From Adenophora triphylla var. japonica (Eukaryota > Streptophyta > Magnoliopsida > Asterales > Campanulaceae), in contig JAFEMH010004879.1 in assembly GCA_022495995.1 (NCBI GenBank), positions 31,001 to 95,000 of the forward strand: a stretch of DNA of 64,000 nucleotides, read 5' to 3'. The notes beneath the pieces are model-generated. The model did no database searches, was not told where the DNA came from, and was given only the letters and a program-made list of their open reading frames with translations. The translations under genes and the position numbers were made by a program. How positions within the stretch are numbered: the stretch's first letter is position 1; each line of letters starts with the position of its first letter. Below, piece after piece: positions 1-9,246 of this stretch.

Positions 1-215
1 TAAAAAGGGGCGGTGACCTAGAAGAGCGAAATGCTAGGCACCAAACCTTGCGACCTGGAAGAGTGAAACGCCAGGCGCGGCGACCTAGAAGAGCGAAATG
101 CTAGGCGCCTAGGAAAGTTCCAAAATTTTTATGGGCGAAATAAAAGGGACGGTGACCTAGAAGAGCGAAATGCTAGGCACCAAACCTTGTGTCCTGAAAG
201 AGTTAAATGCCAGGT
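1..215. repeat. ~27-bp imperfect tandem motif in element Z
   Basis: Five imperfect copies of a motif built on GACCTAGAAGAGCGAAATGC are seen near 14, 51, 83, 153 and 191. Spacing varies and some copies differ (GACCTGGAAGAGTGAAACGC). Such decayed tandem repeats are usual in the non-coding 3' part of Tat elements. No coding frame runs through it. Confidence 0.7.
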
Positions 216-1217
216 CAAGCCTAACTTTACCAAAGAAGGGGAAGTTGTTAAAACCTAACTTTGATCAACATCTTAGTTAGTTGGTTTTGATAAAGGAATA
301 CATATATAGAACAGGGTTTATATCAAAAGAGGAAATCTGTTATATTCATCTCTCGGTTATCCGGTTATGAATAACAGTTAGGATTCTCTCTTATACACTG
401 GTTACATTCAATCAATAACCTGAATCACTTTCGCAAGGTATGTTATGCAAATGATCCTAACAATAAAGTAAGGCTGCCTAAAGACAAGCCTCACTCTTTT
501 GGAGGGAGTAGTATGTATATAGGTAAGTTATGAGAAAGGAGTCTTCGATAAACTATCGAAGCGAAAAAGGTAACTGTCGAAGCAAAAATGGCGACATATT
601 AAAGGTAGAATTTCAACGCAAATTACAGTAAGCAGAGTAATAACAAGTATAGAGTTGAAGTCGCATGGCGACATAATGAAGTATCAAAGAAGAATTTACG
701 AAAGCAAAGGTCAAGGCAAGATACCAATCGCGGCATCTAAACTATTGTAGAGCAATGACAGCGAGTCAAGGAGATAAAGTCGCATTGCGACATGAGAAAA
801 ATCAAAATGAGCATTGAGGAGAATACACAATAATCAAAGGTATAACAAAGTCGATAAGAGCGACATTGAAGTTAATATGAAGCAAAAGTTTAAGAGAGCT
901 ACATACGGGTACTCAAAAGTAAAGTATCAAGCCGCAAACCGCGACACCAAATTAAAGAGAGCCTAAATGTTTATGCCGCAAACTGCGACCTTACAAACAT
1001 ATAAAAATATTCAAGTCGCAAACCGCGACAACAAACCACAAAAGATCAAGTTTCAAATGTCTAAGTCGCAAACCGCGACACCAATCCAAAAATAAGATGT
1101 AAATGTCTAAGTCGCAAACCGCGACATTCCCAAAAGCATACCATTGTTTAAAAAGCAAGAAAGTAAATTGTCTAAGAGTAAACCACAAAACATTGTTTAA
1201 GAAGAACCACAGTTAAA
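216..1217. repeat. Element Z spacer with seven GTCGC/GCGAC hairpins
   Basis: No convincing gene. The stretch downstream of the antisense gene's stop holds short inverted repeats with stem GTCGC...GCGAC (sometimes GCCGC) and 3-5 base loops at 660-672, 779-791, 931-945, 975-989, 1015-1029, 1065-1079 and 1111-1125. The last five are spaced 40-50 bases apart within loosely repeated units. A short minus-strand frame at 991-1188 is a by-product of these repeats. Read on the minus strand the hairpins would fall in the antisense transcript's 3' UTR or downstream flank. Confidence 0.6.
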
Positions 1218-1952
1218 TCAGGAGGCAGAGGGTTGTTTTTCGCCAGCAGAGATTCGGGCAGCACGGCGGGCTTCGCGAGCTGCGTTTTTAGCGGCTAGGA
1301 GAGCTTGACCTTTTTCGCCAATTAAGTCCACCCACATTGACAGAGCATCTTTTTCGATGAGGGCAGGAGGTTCCCAGACCGGCTTGCCCAGAAGCTCGTC
1401 TTCTGCAGCCAAAGCCTTAAGCTCTCCGTCTTCGTAAGGGACAATGGGGTGACCGCGGCGACAAAAGTCGCTGTAGATCTGCTCTGAGCCCCATTTCGCG
1501 ATAAGTTCAGGAGTAATAGCCGGGATGTCCTCAGAGCTTGCCGCCGCCGCCCGCATGACATGAAGTAAAGCCTTGTCGTACATGTCCATCGCGTCAGTCT
1601 CTGCTCTCTCTTTGTTGGCGGCAATCTCCGCGATCAGGTCATCATTCTTGGTCCCCAGGGCCAAGTTGTCGGCTTCTAGGGCCTGAATCTTCTCCTCTAG
1701 CGCCAACTTTTCTGCGGAAACCTCCTTAGCTTTATCCTCAGCCTGCAAGGCCTTGTTTTCGCTTGCCTTCAGTACCTCTGCCGCCTTCAGTTGCTCGCCT
1801 TGCAGTGATGCCAACTCCTTCTCCATCTCGCCACATCTACCTTTGTATTTTTCTCTCTCAGCCACTGCGCGCTTGCGAGCCTTATCCGCTTTCTCGGCCT
1901 CACGCATCGCCAGTTTGTATTTGTCCCTGAATCCACGCAAAGTACTCGCCAC
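1218..1952 (-). CDS. Antisense aORF of element Z, last exon: coiled-coil region
   Basis: This 244-codon open stretch is the 3'-terminal exon of a gene antisense to element Z. It begins right after a good acceptor (minus-strand CACAG then GTGGCG at 1952), so its first codons continue the frame from 2046-2447. Residues about 5-120 are rich in Lys, Glu and Ala with heptad spacing and predict a long coiled coil. The C-terminal half has conserved-looking segments (DIPAITPELIAKWGSEQIYS, then a Trp-rich stretch) and ends at a stop at 1218-1220. Many plant 'putative gypsy-type transposon' proteins have the same plan: Transposase_28-like N-terminus, basic linker, coiled-coil C-terminus. No catalytic residues are recognised; the function is unknown. 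Confidence 0.65.
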   Translation of the reverse strand: MASTLRGFRDKYKLAMREAEKADKARKRAVAEREKYKGRCGEMEKELASLQGEQLKAAEVLKASENKALQAEDKAKEVSAEKLALEEKIQALEADNLALGTKNDDLIAEIAANKERAETDAMDMYDKALLHVMRAAAASSEDIPAITPELIAKWGSEQIYSDFCRRGHPIVPYEDGELKALAAEDELLGKPVWEPPALIEKDALSMWVDLIGEKGQALLAAKNAAREARRAARISAGEKQPSAS

Positions 1953-2045
1953 CTGTGAAGGTTCGGGAAAAGTTAATAGTTTGAAGGATGTTGATGAATT
2001 AAAAGTAGATTACTAAGTGTAAAGTGTTAAGCGGAAAGCACTTAC

Positions 2046-2717
2046 GCTACAAATCTGAAGGCCGGCAAAGTTCAAAGATAAGTCAACGTCTTGTTCAACC
2101 ACTTCTCTTATGGCCGCCCTGTCGCAGGTCCGCTCAAGTATGCCGGCGCCGATGAGACTGTTGTGAGGATCACGGGAATGAAGGTTAAAACCTTCCAGTA
2201 GGGGAACTGAGGCGATTTCCACACCAAGATTGTACAAGTCCTCTCTCTCCGTAGGCATCTCAAATCCTTCCCTAAGCCAGCTCACTAGCTCGGCCTCCCC
2301 TTCAGTTGATTCTTCCACTGGTTCAGTTTCCTCCTCGGTGCGCCCTCTTTTGTGAGCGCAAGAACCAGAGGGTTGGGGGGATTTGACCGGCGGGATAGGC
2401 TCTATCACAGCAACCTCAGCATCTTCTTCACCTGTTTCTACTTCCATTCTTTCTTCCTGTTGCGAAATGGCGGATGACCTTAGAGGAGTTTTTGCTCGGC
2501 TAGACTTTCGCGATTGCCCCCGCCCTCTCGGCGGCGGCCACGCAGCCTTTCATGAGCAATTGCCTCGGCATCATCCCCGTCGCGAGAAATGGGGAGTTCT
2601 AGCTCCGGGGCCTTGGATAATTCGGCTTGGCGGGCATTGGTAAGTCGCTTACGACGACCATAGGATCTGGCCGCGGCATTGGCACGTCTGTCGGAGATGT
2701 CCATGAGTCGAAAACCT
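2046..2717 (-). CDS. Antisense aORF of element Z, middle exons
   Basis: Two probable exons. The upstream one begins after a minus-strand CTCAG acceptor near 2717 and contains a strongly basic, NLS-like stretch (RSYGRRKRLTNARQ) and an Arg-rich tail (ERLRGRRREGGG); it ends near 2480. The downstream one begins after a CAACAG acceptor near 2460, is acidic (ETGEEDAEVAVIEP; TEEETEPVEESTEGEAE), and ends at a clear AGC/GTAAGT donor at 2046/2045, continuing into the coiled-coil exon. Exon borders other than the last donor are estimates. The basic plus acidic composition suggests a nuclear protein, but this is inference from composition only. Confidence 0.5.
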
Positions 2718-2767
2718 GAGTCGGAAAAAGATGTTAAATAAAGAGAAATAGAAAAACAAAGTAAAAA

Positions 2768-3721
2768 CTAATGAGAAATGAAATACGTACTTAAAACCTC
2801 ATACATAGCGTTGCAACAGTGACCTTTCTTTTTGCAAGGCCCGCACTCGGAGGCGAGAACATCCCCAGAATGACGGTCCCAACCAAGGTACGGGTCAAGT
2901 GGTTTGATGATCAGGCGAAATTCATCGTCAGGATAGCGGTAATCAGGAAGACCAACTTTCCTAAGCAAGGAAGGGCGAGATAATATATCCCGCCATGAAA
3001 ATAACGCTAGCCCTGTATCGGAGGCATCTTCTAAAACCTTAAAAATTTTTGCTCTCAGCCTGGTGTCGCCAGAAACTAAGGCATTCCGGGTTATGATCTT
3101 TGTGTATATGTCGCCAAGGTCGCAAGGATGTGTCCAGCCTATACGGGATATAATCAGAAGTGGGTTGGATTGCCAATTGTGGACCTTTCTAGGTAAGGGG
3201 GTAAGAAGTCTAGGACTCTTGTACTTGACAGAAAGTCGGTTTTCAACTACGCCATGCCTCTGAGATACAGAAGTATAACCATCAAACAAATTAACAAACA
3301 GGGAAATCGTGGGTTCTTGCTTTAAGGCCCTACAAATCACTAGGTAACTCGTAAGGACCCTGATAGCATTGGGATGAAGATCTACAATGGCGGCTTGGGC
3401 GTGGATTAAAACGGCGACAAGGAAGGGGTCTATTGGGATCCTAAGGCCGGCGTCTAATTGAGATGGAAACACAATGACCCCATCTTTTCTATTTCGCATA
3501 GCGGCAAGGGACAAGTCCCCAACATATGGTTCTATATGATAAATGTACGGGTTAATCCCATACTTAACATAATGATGAGTTTGCAAATGGGTATAAGAAG
3601 AGCTGCTTTGGGCGGCGACCTCAGGGTTGGAAGAACCCTGTGAGAAAGGTTGTCGCTCTAGGGTCTCGGCTGCTAAGGTGTCCGAGACATCATGGTCAGA
3701 TGTTGAGTTTGAAGAAGACAT
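2768..3721 (-). CDS. Antisense aORF of element Z, first exon: Transposase_28-like domain
   Basis: A 317-codon frame starts at ATG 3721 with a Ser-rich leader. Residues about 95-155 match the signature of the plant 'putative gypsy type transposon' family (Pfam Transposase_28, PF04195): IDPFLVAVLIHAQAAIVDLH, then PNAIRVLTSYLVICRAL, then PTISLFVNLFDGY. This fold is widespread in plant retroelement-derived proteins; its role is not known and, despite the name, transposase activity is not established. The C-terminus has a Cys/His-rich stretch (CGPCKKKGHCC). The in-frame tail after MYEV is probably intron read-through, with donor candidates near 2787 (GTTTTA) and 2778 (GTACGT). The frame is intact over its whole length, unlike the pol genes in this window. 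Confidence 0.7.
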   Translation of the reverse strand: MSSSNSTSDHDVSDTLAAETLERQPFSQGSSNPEVAAQSSSSYTHLQTHHYVKYGINPYIYHIEPYVGDLSLAAMRNRKDGVIVFPSQLDAGLRIPIDPFLVAVLIHAQAAIVDLHPNAIRVLTSYLVICRALKQEPTISLFVNLFDGYTSVSQRHGVVENRLSVKYKSPRLLTPLPRKVHNWQSNPLLIISRIGWTHPCDLGDIYTKIITRNALVSGDTRLRAKIFKVLEDASDTGLALFSWRDILSRPSLLRKVGLPDYRYPDDEFRLIIKPLDPYLGWDRHSGDVLASECGPCKKKGHCCNAMYEVLSTYFISH

Positions 3722-4606
3722 GACCTGTGAATAGAAGGGAGGACCAAGTAAATTTGGGGGCTACGATAGTGCTAGAAAAATCAGTTCAAGGAAAGAGATG
3801 TCACAGGTAGGAGGGGGGTATAATTTTGTGAAGAAAGTGTGCATGGGATCAGGTATTATGGGGGAGAGGAAAGGGCGACATCTAAACTCATGTCGCCTAA
3901 GCACGGAGTGAGGATCCGTAAGTGAGATTCAAGCCCCTGCCCTCATCTCTCTTTTTTGAAAACCCTCTCCCCATCTATTGCGCTCTAACCAGACTTAACA
4001 GGTTTTGGAAAAAAGACTTGACCATTTACGAGAAAACTTAAAATTGAAACTGCGAGAATCCAAGCGAGAATTCAAGCAAGAACTCAAGCGAGAATTCATA
4101 CGGGAAGTCAAAGTTAGAAAAATTACCTGGGAAGTTGCAGATTGGAAGAAAAGTCTGAAGAAGTAGTTGAAAAGGAAGCTTGAAAGCTCTGTACGCCACC
4201 CTTTTTCTCCTGAAACTCCTTAGAATGCTCTGGAATATGCGGATAAGTTGGAAATGTGGGGCGTCTACGATCTAGGGGGAGTGCAGAGTGTGAGATGATG
4301 GTGAGGGGTTTTTAAACTCCGAAAACGTAGGAATGGAAGGGTTTGGGGGGATTTACGAGAGGTAATTAATGGAGGGGTATGATTTTTGAAATTCCCCCCA
4401 TTATTGTGAACATTTAAGAGGAGACGGCTCGGTTCCCAACGCAAGTGTACGACCCCCCAACCGTCTGGCTCACCCCTGTTACGACACGTGTCACATACAT
4501 GACGCACAAGACCTGTTCCTCGCCCATATGAAGAATAAACTGCGAGAATCATGCGACATTAAATAAAGTTCTCGCCTGGACCATAAATAATCCGAGGCTT
4601 GAACTT
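3722..4606. other. Region between the antisense gene start and polypurine tract of Z
   Basis: About 0.9 kb upstream of the antisense ATG and before the polypurine tract. It presumably holds the antisense gene's promoter and 5' UTR. I see no confident TATA box. A repeated GCGAGAATTCAAGC-like element occurs near 4056-4095. A 95-codon minus-strand frame at 4265-4552 has no recognisable domain and is probably chance. Confidence 0.35.
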
Positions 4607-4615
4607 GGGGGCTTC

Positions 4616-5394
4616 TGATACGATCCTATAAAATACATTGGGCCCTAATCATAAGAAACCAGGCCCAATAGCTAATTAAGGTCCAGGCCCACTGGGCTTG
4701 GGCCGCCCAAGAAAATTTTTCCTGACAGCGACATAAAAGGAATAGGCTCCTTGGAGCTATTAAAAAGGCCCCGACGAGAAGGGACGTGGGGATACAGATT
4801 TTTGGGGCAATGGGGCCATGCGAAAGACATGGTCGAGCTCATGCTCGCCTGATGAGTGAGGATCTAAGGGGAGTACGCTGCTCGCAGGCTACCTAGGTTA
4901 GGGCGACATGACAGTTGATGTCGCACATGTCGGAGGTTGTCGCCGGAGCGGCAATGGAACTTAGGGCGTTACCAGGATGTTACGTTGATTGTCGCCTACG
5001 CCCCTAACCCTAAATACTTGTGATGGATGATTGATGTGACAAGGTGAATAGTGAAATCCCACTAAGTTGAGGTTGGTTGAGAGACCTCCCTTGGATGATT
5101 GACAAGTGTCCCACGTGCAAGGCACGTAGGCTTAGAGTATATAAAGGGTGAATAGTGCTCATTGCATGGTAAGATCTCTCTCTCTACCTTCTCTCTCTAA
5201 ACCTCCATTGTTATACTCTCTTCCTTGTCCATCTAACCTCATTCTCACGCCGGAGGGGGTACGCCGGAGACACCCCCGGCCTAGTTTACGTGTGTTTCTT
5301 GTGTGTACGTAGACGAGCTGTCAAGAAGGAAGCTGCCGAAGTATCCATTGCCACTTCAGTCCCTGTGCAACCAAGTTTTCTCATGATAGCATCA
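4616..5394 (+). mobile_element. 3' LTR of element Z
   Basis: Starts TGATACG immediately after the polypurine tract GGGGGCTTC (4607-4615) and probably ends ...GCATCA at 5394, about 779 bp. A TATA box TATATAAA at 5138-5145 with a CT-rich leader after it marks the U3/R boundary. The U5 has a GCCGGAGG motif and TAGTTTACGTGT, both also in the LTR of element D, so the two elements are related. The right end is set by likeness to the D LTR end (CATCA) and could be a few bases off. Confidence 0.65.
5138..5145 (+). promoter_or_regulatory. TATA box of the Z LTR promoter
   Basis: TATATAAA in the 3' LTR, about 520 bases from the LTR start and followed within 45 bases by a CT-repeat leader typical of plant transcript starts. 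A functional 3' LTR promoter would read out into the DNA to the right. Confidence 0.5.
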
Positions 5395-5937
5395 TGAAAC
5401 TTTCAATATAGTATACTATCGGATCGATCCAATTTTATCCCATCCTTGATTTTCTCTCTACTTTTGACCTATCTCTTTTTGACCTATCTCTAATTTTAAA
5501 TTTTTGATCCGAAAAAAAAAACAGCCATAACCTAGACAAATGGACAACTCTACTCGCATGAGAACAAATCTATAGTTGCTAGTGGGTGGGGAGGGGGGAT
5601 TTTCACAAGAAAGTGTGCAATTCTATTCCACTCATCATTCGTAGTGGTAGTCCTTATTGATGTCTAGATCTAACTTATGACATAGATTGGGCTTGATGGG
5701 ACAGGTGTAGCATTATACTGTATAAATCGTTTTTTGTTTCTTAGAGTACCGGAGCAAACTCGTGTCCAAGGACATGTGTGTTTTTTTTTTTTAATTAAGA
5801 TTTTTTTTTAAAGGGCAAAATCTTTAATTTTTAAAAAAAATAATTTTTTTTTAAAGAGCAAAATGAAAAAAGAACAAAATAATGAAGGCAAAATGAAAAA
5901 TATAGCAATTGACACTGTTCAATCAACTGTTCATATA
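5395..5937. other. AT-rich spacer
   Basis: No gene or RNA recognised. Contains two short copies of TTTTGACCTATCTC near 5464-5490 and A/T homopolymers near 5770-5870. Confidence 0.4.
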
Positions 5938-6243
5938 CTCCCTCCGTCCCACCCAGCTTAAGAAAAAGTGAAATGGCACGGGAATTAAGGAATATTATTA
6001 TAGTATTAAGAGAGAGAATGAGTGGAAGAAGTGTTGTGAGTGTGAAAAATTAAATAGGAGAGAGAATGAGTGGGATGAATAGTTAGGAGAGAGAATGTTG
6101 TGAGTGTAAAAGTAAAGTAGGAGAGAGAATGAGTGGGGTAGAAAGAGTATAAAAATAATAAAAACTTTCCATTTTTTGAATTCTTAAGATCGGCGGGACG
6201 CCCAAAATGAAAAGTTTTCTTAAAATCGGTGGGACGGAAGGAG
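5938..6243. mobile_element. Stowaway MITE 1
   Basis: Terminal inverted repeats CTCCCTCCGTCCC (left) and GGGACGGAAGGAG (right) are flanked on both sides by TA, the target duplication of Tc1/mariner-type Stowaway MITEs. About 306 bp, non-coding, AT-rich interior with AGAGAGAATGAGTGG repeated internally. It would need a mariner transposase from elsewhere to move. Confidence 0.85.
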
Positions 6244-6257
6244 TATATAAAGAGTCT

Positions 6258-6455
6258 TATTTATACTATATTTATACCATAGATATAGATACGGGCAAAA
6301 AGAGATAATCTAGCTCTTTTTGTCTTGTTGTCTTAGCAGGAGGACTGGTCTTTCAATATTTATACTATATTTATACCATAGATATAGATATGGGCAAAAA
6401 GAGATAATCTAGCTCTTTTTGTCTTGTTGTCTTAGCAGGAGGACTGGTCTTTCAA
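6258..6455. repeat. 99-bp direct tandem duplication
   Basis: Two almost identical adjacent copies with period 99 (6258-6356 and 6357-6455); the visible difference is ACGGGC versus ATGGGC. The near identity points to a recent duplication. No gene inside. Confidence 0.85.
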
Positions 6456-6535
6456 TCATTATCTCCCACTAGCTCTTTTTAGCTACAATCTCAATGTCTT
6501 TTAGGTCGACTATGAGCTTAACCGAGTTATAAAAG

Positions 6536-6857
6536 GATTTTTTTTTTTTTCTCTTTTAATTTATTTTTAAAATTTTATTTACCATTATAATTTATTGTTT
6601 AATTTTTGCTCAAAGTGTTTCACTTTTTTAAATTCGTTACACCGTGTAGCGATTTTGACTTTGATAAGTCAAACTCGCTACACCGTGTAGCGATTTTGAC
6701 TTTGATAAGTCAAACTCGCTACACCGTGTAGCGAATTCTGTGTAATTATGTTTGGCCGTTCGTAATTAATTAGGGCAATTAACTTTCTTCAAACTCACTA
6801 TACCGTGTAGCGAGTTTGACCTGTCAAAGACAAACTCGCTACACCGTGTAGCAAGTT
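6536..6857 (+). repeat. Left terminal inverted repeat of the Pack-MULE
   Basis: About 320 bp, with multiple copies of the palindrome CGCTACACCGTGTAGCG or variants, separated by TTTGAC...GTCAAA stretches. It ends where similarity to the right TIR fades, near 6857. The repeated palindromes are candidates for transposase binding sites. Confidence 0.8.
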
Positions 6858-8250
6858 ATTAAAAATCCCTTTTCCCCTTTCAGTTTACCGTCTTCATTCA
6901 AAAAAATACAAAACAAACCTAAACCTAAGTTGCAGTCGCCGGCCAAGCCAAGGAAGAAGAAGAAGAAGAAGAAGAAACAAGAACCAACCTTGATTTTGCC
7001 ATTCAAATTCAAAATTTTATAATTGTAAGTTTACATTCTTGTATTTTACTTTATTTTGTGTTGAATTTTACTTTTTTTGGATACACTAATTTTAATCTTT
7101 ATTTCAATTAGCATATTTCTTTCTCTAATTTTTTTGTGATATTTAAATATAGTGACTAGTTTTAATTTAATTACATGTTTATATGCTTAGCTTTATACTT
7201 TATATACCTTCCTCCGTCTCAAAACTCTCAAAACCAAAACTCTCAAAACGAATGTTTAAAAAAATATTAATTTAAAAAATAGTGTTTTGAATCATTTTAA
7301 AAAAATGGTAGAACACCCAAGTGTATATGGACCTAAAAATGGTAGAATATTCAGAGTTTTGAATCCTATGGTGATCATGTTGGCAATTATATGATCGTAT
7401 TAATAAGGGTAAATTTAAACTAATATTTGTTAATTAATTGGGACTTCATATTTCAATTTCATCACATTTAATAGTGTCAATAATATTTTTGGACTGATTG
7501 GCAAAAATAGCTAAAAATCACTATATTTGGCCATATTTTGAGATCATCCTGTCATACAAATGGGACGAAATATGATAGGAGAGGATAGTATATTATGAGA
7601 CCGTGTATAAAAGGACAACTCGGGATATCTTGTTTAGGATGAGATCATAAAATGTGATGGTACGAGACGTTTCACATTTTTTTAAAATTTTATTTTTATA
7701 CCTCAAATCCTTAACAAAAAAAAAATGCTAATTGGGATAAATAATTATTTAGTGATAGTTTTTTCAAATGTTTTGCAACTTTTCTCTTTAGGTGAATTAT
7801 ATGCATTGACATATTCTTGAAAGTTATTTGATTTTTTGTTAAATAAAGTTGTATTAAGTGTTGGAGATGAAAATTGAGTTGAAGAATTATGTGTTTCATA
7901 ATTTTAGATAATTGACTTATAATATTATCTATTTTGTTTCTACTTTGTGTACTTGTTGTTCTAATGTATGAAGAGTTAAATTTGTCCAATTTATTTGTAA
8001 ATATGTATCTTTATTTATTTCTACCAATCTATCATCAAGTTGGATGAATGATCTACTGTTGTACTTTCTCGTTGTTGAGTTTTTGGTACTGTTTTAGGTG
8101 AATGTACCTATTTTTCGAGTAAGCTTATATATTTTCATTGAATTGGTTTTGGTAAGGTGATATTAACTTTAGATTGTTTGTCTTATAATTTTTTTCCTAT
8201 TTAATGCATTAGGCCTAAGACATATATTTATGACTCTAAATTGTAATATA
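6858..8250. other. Left interior of the Pack-MULE
   Basis: Begins with a stretch that looks like a captured 5' leader (GCCGGCC followed by an AAG repeat at 6957-6982), then long AT-rich sequence. A 92-codon minus-strand frame at 7711-7989 is Asn/Leu/Lys-rich from base composition and matches nothing I recognise. No splice-bounded exon was found. Confidence 0.35.
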
Positions 8251-8539
8251 CTCCCTCCGTCCCACACCAAGTGTCACTTTTTACCCAAAATGACGTCCCG
8301 TTTAAAGTGTCACATTTTCTAAAAAGAAAATGTTTTATTAATATTCTATTATCCCATCTACTATTCCCTTCACTAATTCTCTCTCCTCTACATTCAAAAC
8401 ACTTTTTAAATTCATTATTTCCTCCACTAATTCTCTCTCCTATTTTCAAATTACACTCACAACATTTTTTCTTCCCCCTTTTTTCCTTAATTTGCGTGCC
8501 ACCCCTAAAAGGGTGACACTCTTGGTGGGACGGAGGGAG
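8251..8539. mobile_element. Stowaway MITE 2, nested in the Pack-MULE
   Basis: Perfect CTCCCTCCGTCCCAC ends in inverted orientation, flanked by TA on both sides (8249-8250, 8540-8541). 289 bp. The interior subterminal motif AAGTGTCACTTTT is mirrored near the right end (GGGTGACACTCTTGGT). Its position shows that the Pack-MULE was already in place. The frames at 8228-8554 and 8271-8516 lie within it and are not genes. Confidence 0.9.
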
Positions 8540-8550
8540 TATACAATATT

Positions 8551-8829
8551 TCAAAAGAAGTACTTATAAGGTATATAGGTTGGAAACCAGCACAACCGAG
8601 GTGATTCGTATTCAATCGCTCTCTGTATATACTCTTGAGTTGCGATCGGGGTTTCTTGCGAAGATAAGCTCTGACGGTCGAGATTTTTCTGGCGCATGGC
8701 GGACTCTACGGCACCGGCGGGACCAGGAATAACACGCGATGAAAAGGAGGATTGAGAAGATTGAGGGTTTGAGGATTCACCGGAGGAATTGGGACAACGA
8801 AAAAAAAAATGCTGCTCTCTTGGATTCAT
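8551..8829 (-). pseudogene. Captured gene fragment, HROB/DUF4539-like N-terminus
   Basis: An open frame from ATG 8829 reads a Ser-rich start, then RVIPGPAGAVESAM and TPIATQEYIQRAIEYE. The IPGPAG motif followed by an S/TQEYI motif resembles the N-terminal part of plant homologues of the homologous-recombination OB-fold protein (HROB/C17orf53). The match is from memory and moderate. The similarity stops at about 8590, just before the Stowaway at 8539, so the conserved OB-fold part is absent. It lies between the MITE and the right TIR of the Pack-MULE, fitting gene-fragment capture. A short duplication of AGAAGATTGAGGGTT lies just upstream. Confidence 0.45.
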
Positions 8830-8957
8830 TTTTTGTGTTTAATATAATTTGGATTGAGAAGATTGAGGGTTGCGAGGAGGATATGAGAATGAAGGAACGA
8901 GGGATTGGAGGATAATGAATCTGGGAAACCAAAACCTTATCTAGCAAAAAAATAAAG

Positions 8958-9237
8958 GGTAACTCGCTACACGGTGTAACGAGTTTGACTTTGACATGTC
9001 AAACTCGCTACACGGTGTAGCGAGTTTAAAGAAACTTAATTGCCCTAATTAATTACGAATGACCAAACTTAATTACATAGAACTCGCTACACGGTGTAGC
9101 GAGTTTGACCTGTCAAAGTCAAAAATCGCTACACGGTGTAACGAGTTTCAAAAAGTAGGACACTTTGGGCAAAAGTTTGAACAGTGAGTTATAATGGTAA
9201 ATAAAATTTTAAAATTGAATTAAATGAGAAAAAAATC
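8958..9237 (-). repeat. Right terminal inverted repeat of the Pack-MULE
   Basis: Reverse complement of the left TIR with modest divergence, including the CGCTACACGGTGTAGCG palindromes and the TAATTAATTACGAA spacer. It ends AAAAAAATC directly before the second TTATAAAAG. Confidence 0.8.
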
Positions 9238-9246
9238 TTATAAAAG

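Larger units (their letters stand above)
1..5394 (+). mobile_element. 3' part of Tat-lineage Ty3/gypsy element 'Z'
   Basis: The block ends in a purine-rich tract (4607-4615) directly followed by an LTR starting TGATACG, so the retroelement runs on the plus strand and its gag-pol lies left of the window. Between the missing pol and the 3' LTR sit tandem repeats (1-1217) and a multi-exon antisense gene (1218-3721). Extra antisense reading frames in this position, some with Transposase_28 similarity, are known in plant Tat-lineage elements. Lineage is inferred from this layout and from the LTR's likeness to that of element D (54529-60960), which has a Tat-type pol. The 5' LTR is not in view, so no target duplication can be checked. 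Confidence 0.7.
6536..9237. mobile_element. Pack-MULE (Mutator-like) element with 9-bp target duplication
   Basis: The 9-mer TTATAAAAG is present at 6527-6535 and 9238-9246, exactly flanking an element that begins GATTTTTTT and ends AAAAAAATC. Long terminal inverted repeats (about 6536-6857 and 8958-9237) align end to end when one is reversed. A 9-bp duplication with long TIRs is diagnostic of the Mutator superfamily. No MURA transposase is present. The 2.1-kb interior is mostly AT-rich, hosts a nested Stowaway (8251-8539) and carries a gene-like fragment (8551-8829), so it is best called a non-autonomous Pack-MULE. Confidence 0.85.

Noticed and set aside
4265..4552. A 95-codon minus-strand frame upstream of the antisense gene
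   Set aside because: No domain and no continuity with the antisense exons; likely chance.
7203..7260. Possible additional Stowaway end (CCTTCCTCCGTCTCAAAACT)
   Set aside because: Only one degraded end is seen and no inverted partner within a reasonable distance.
7711..7989. A 92-codon minus-strand frame inside the Pack-MULE
   Set aside because: Asn/Lys/Leu-rich from base composition and no recognisable match; could be a captured piece but unsupported.
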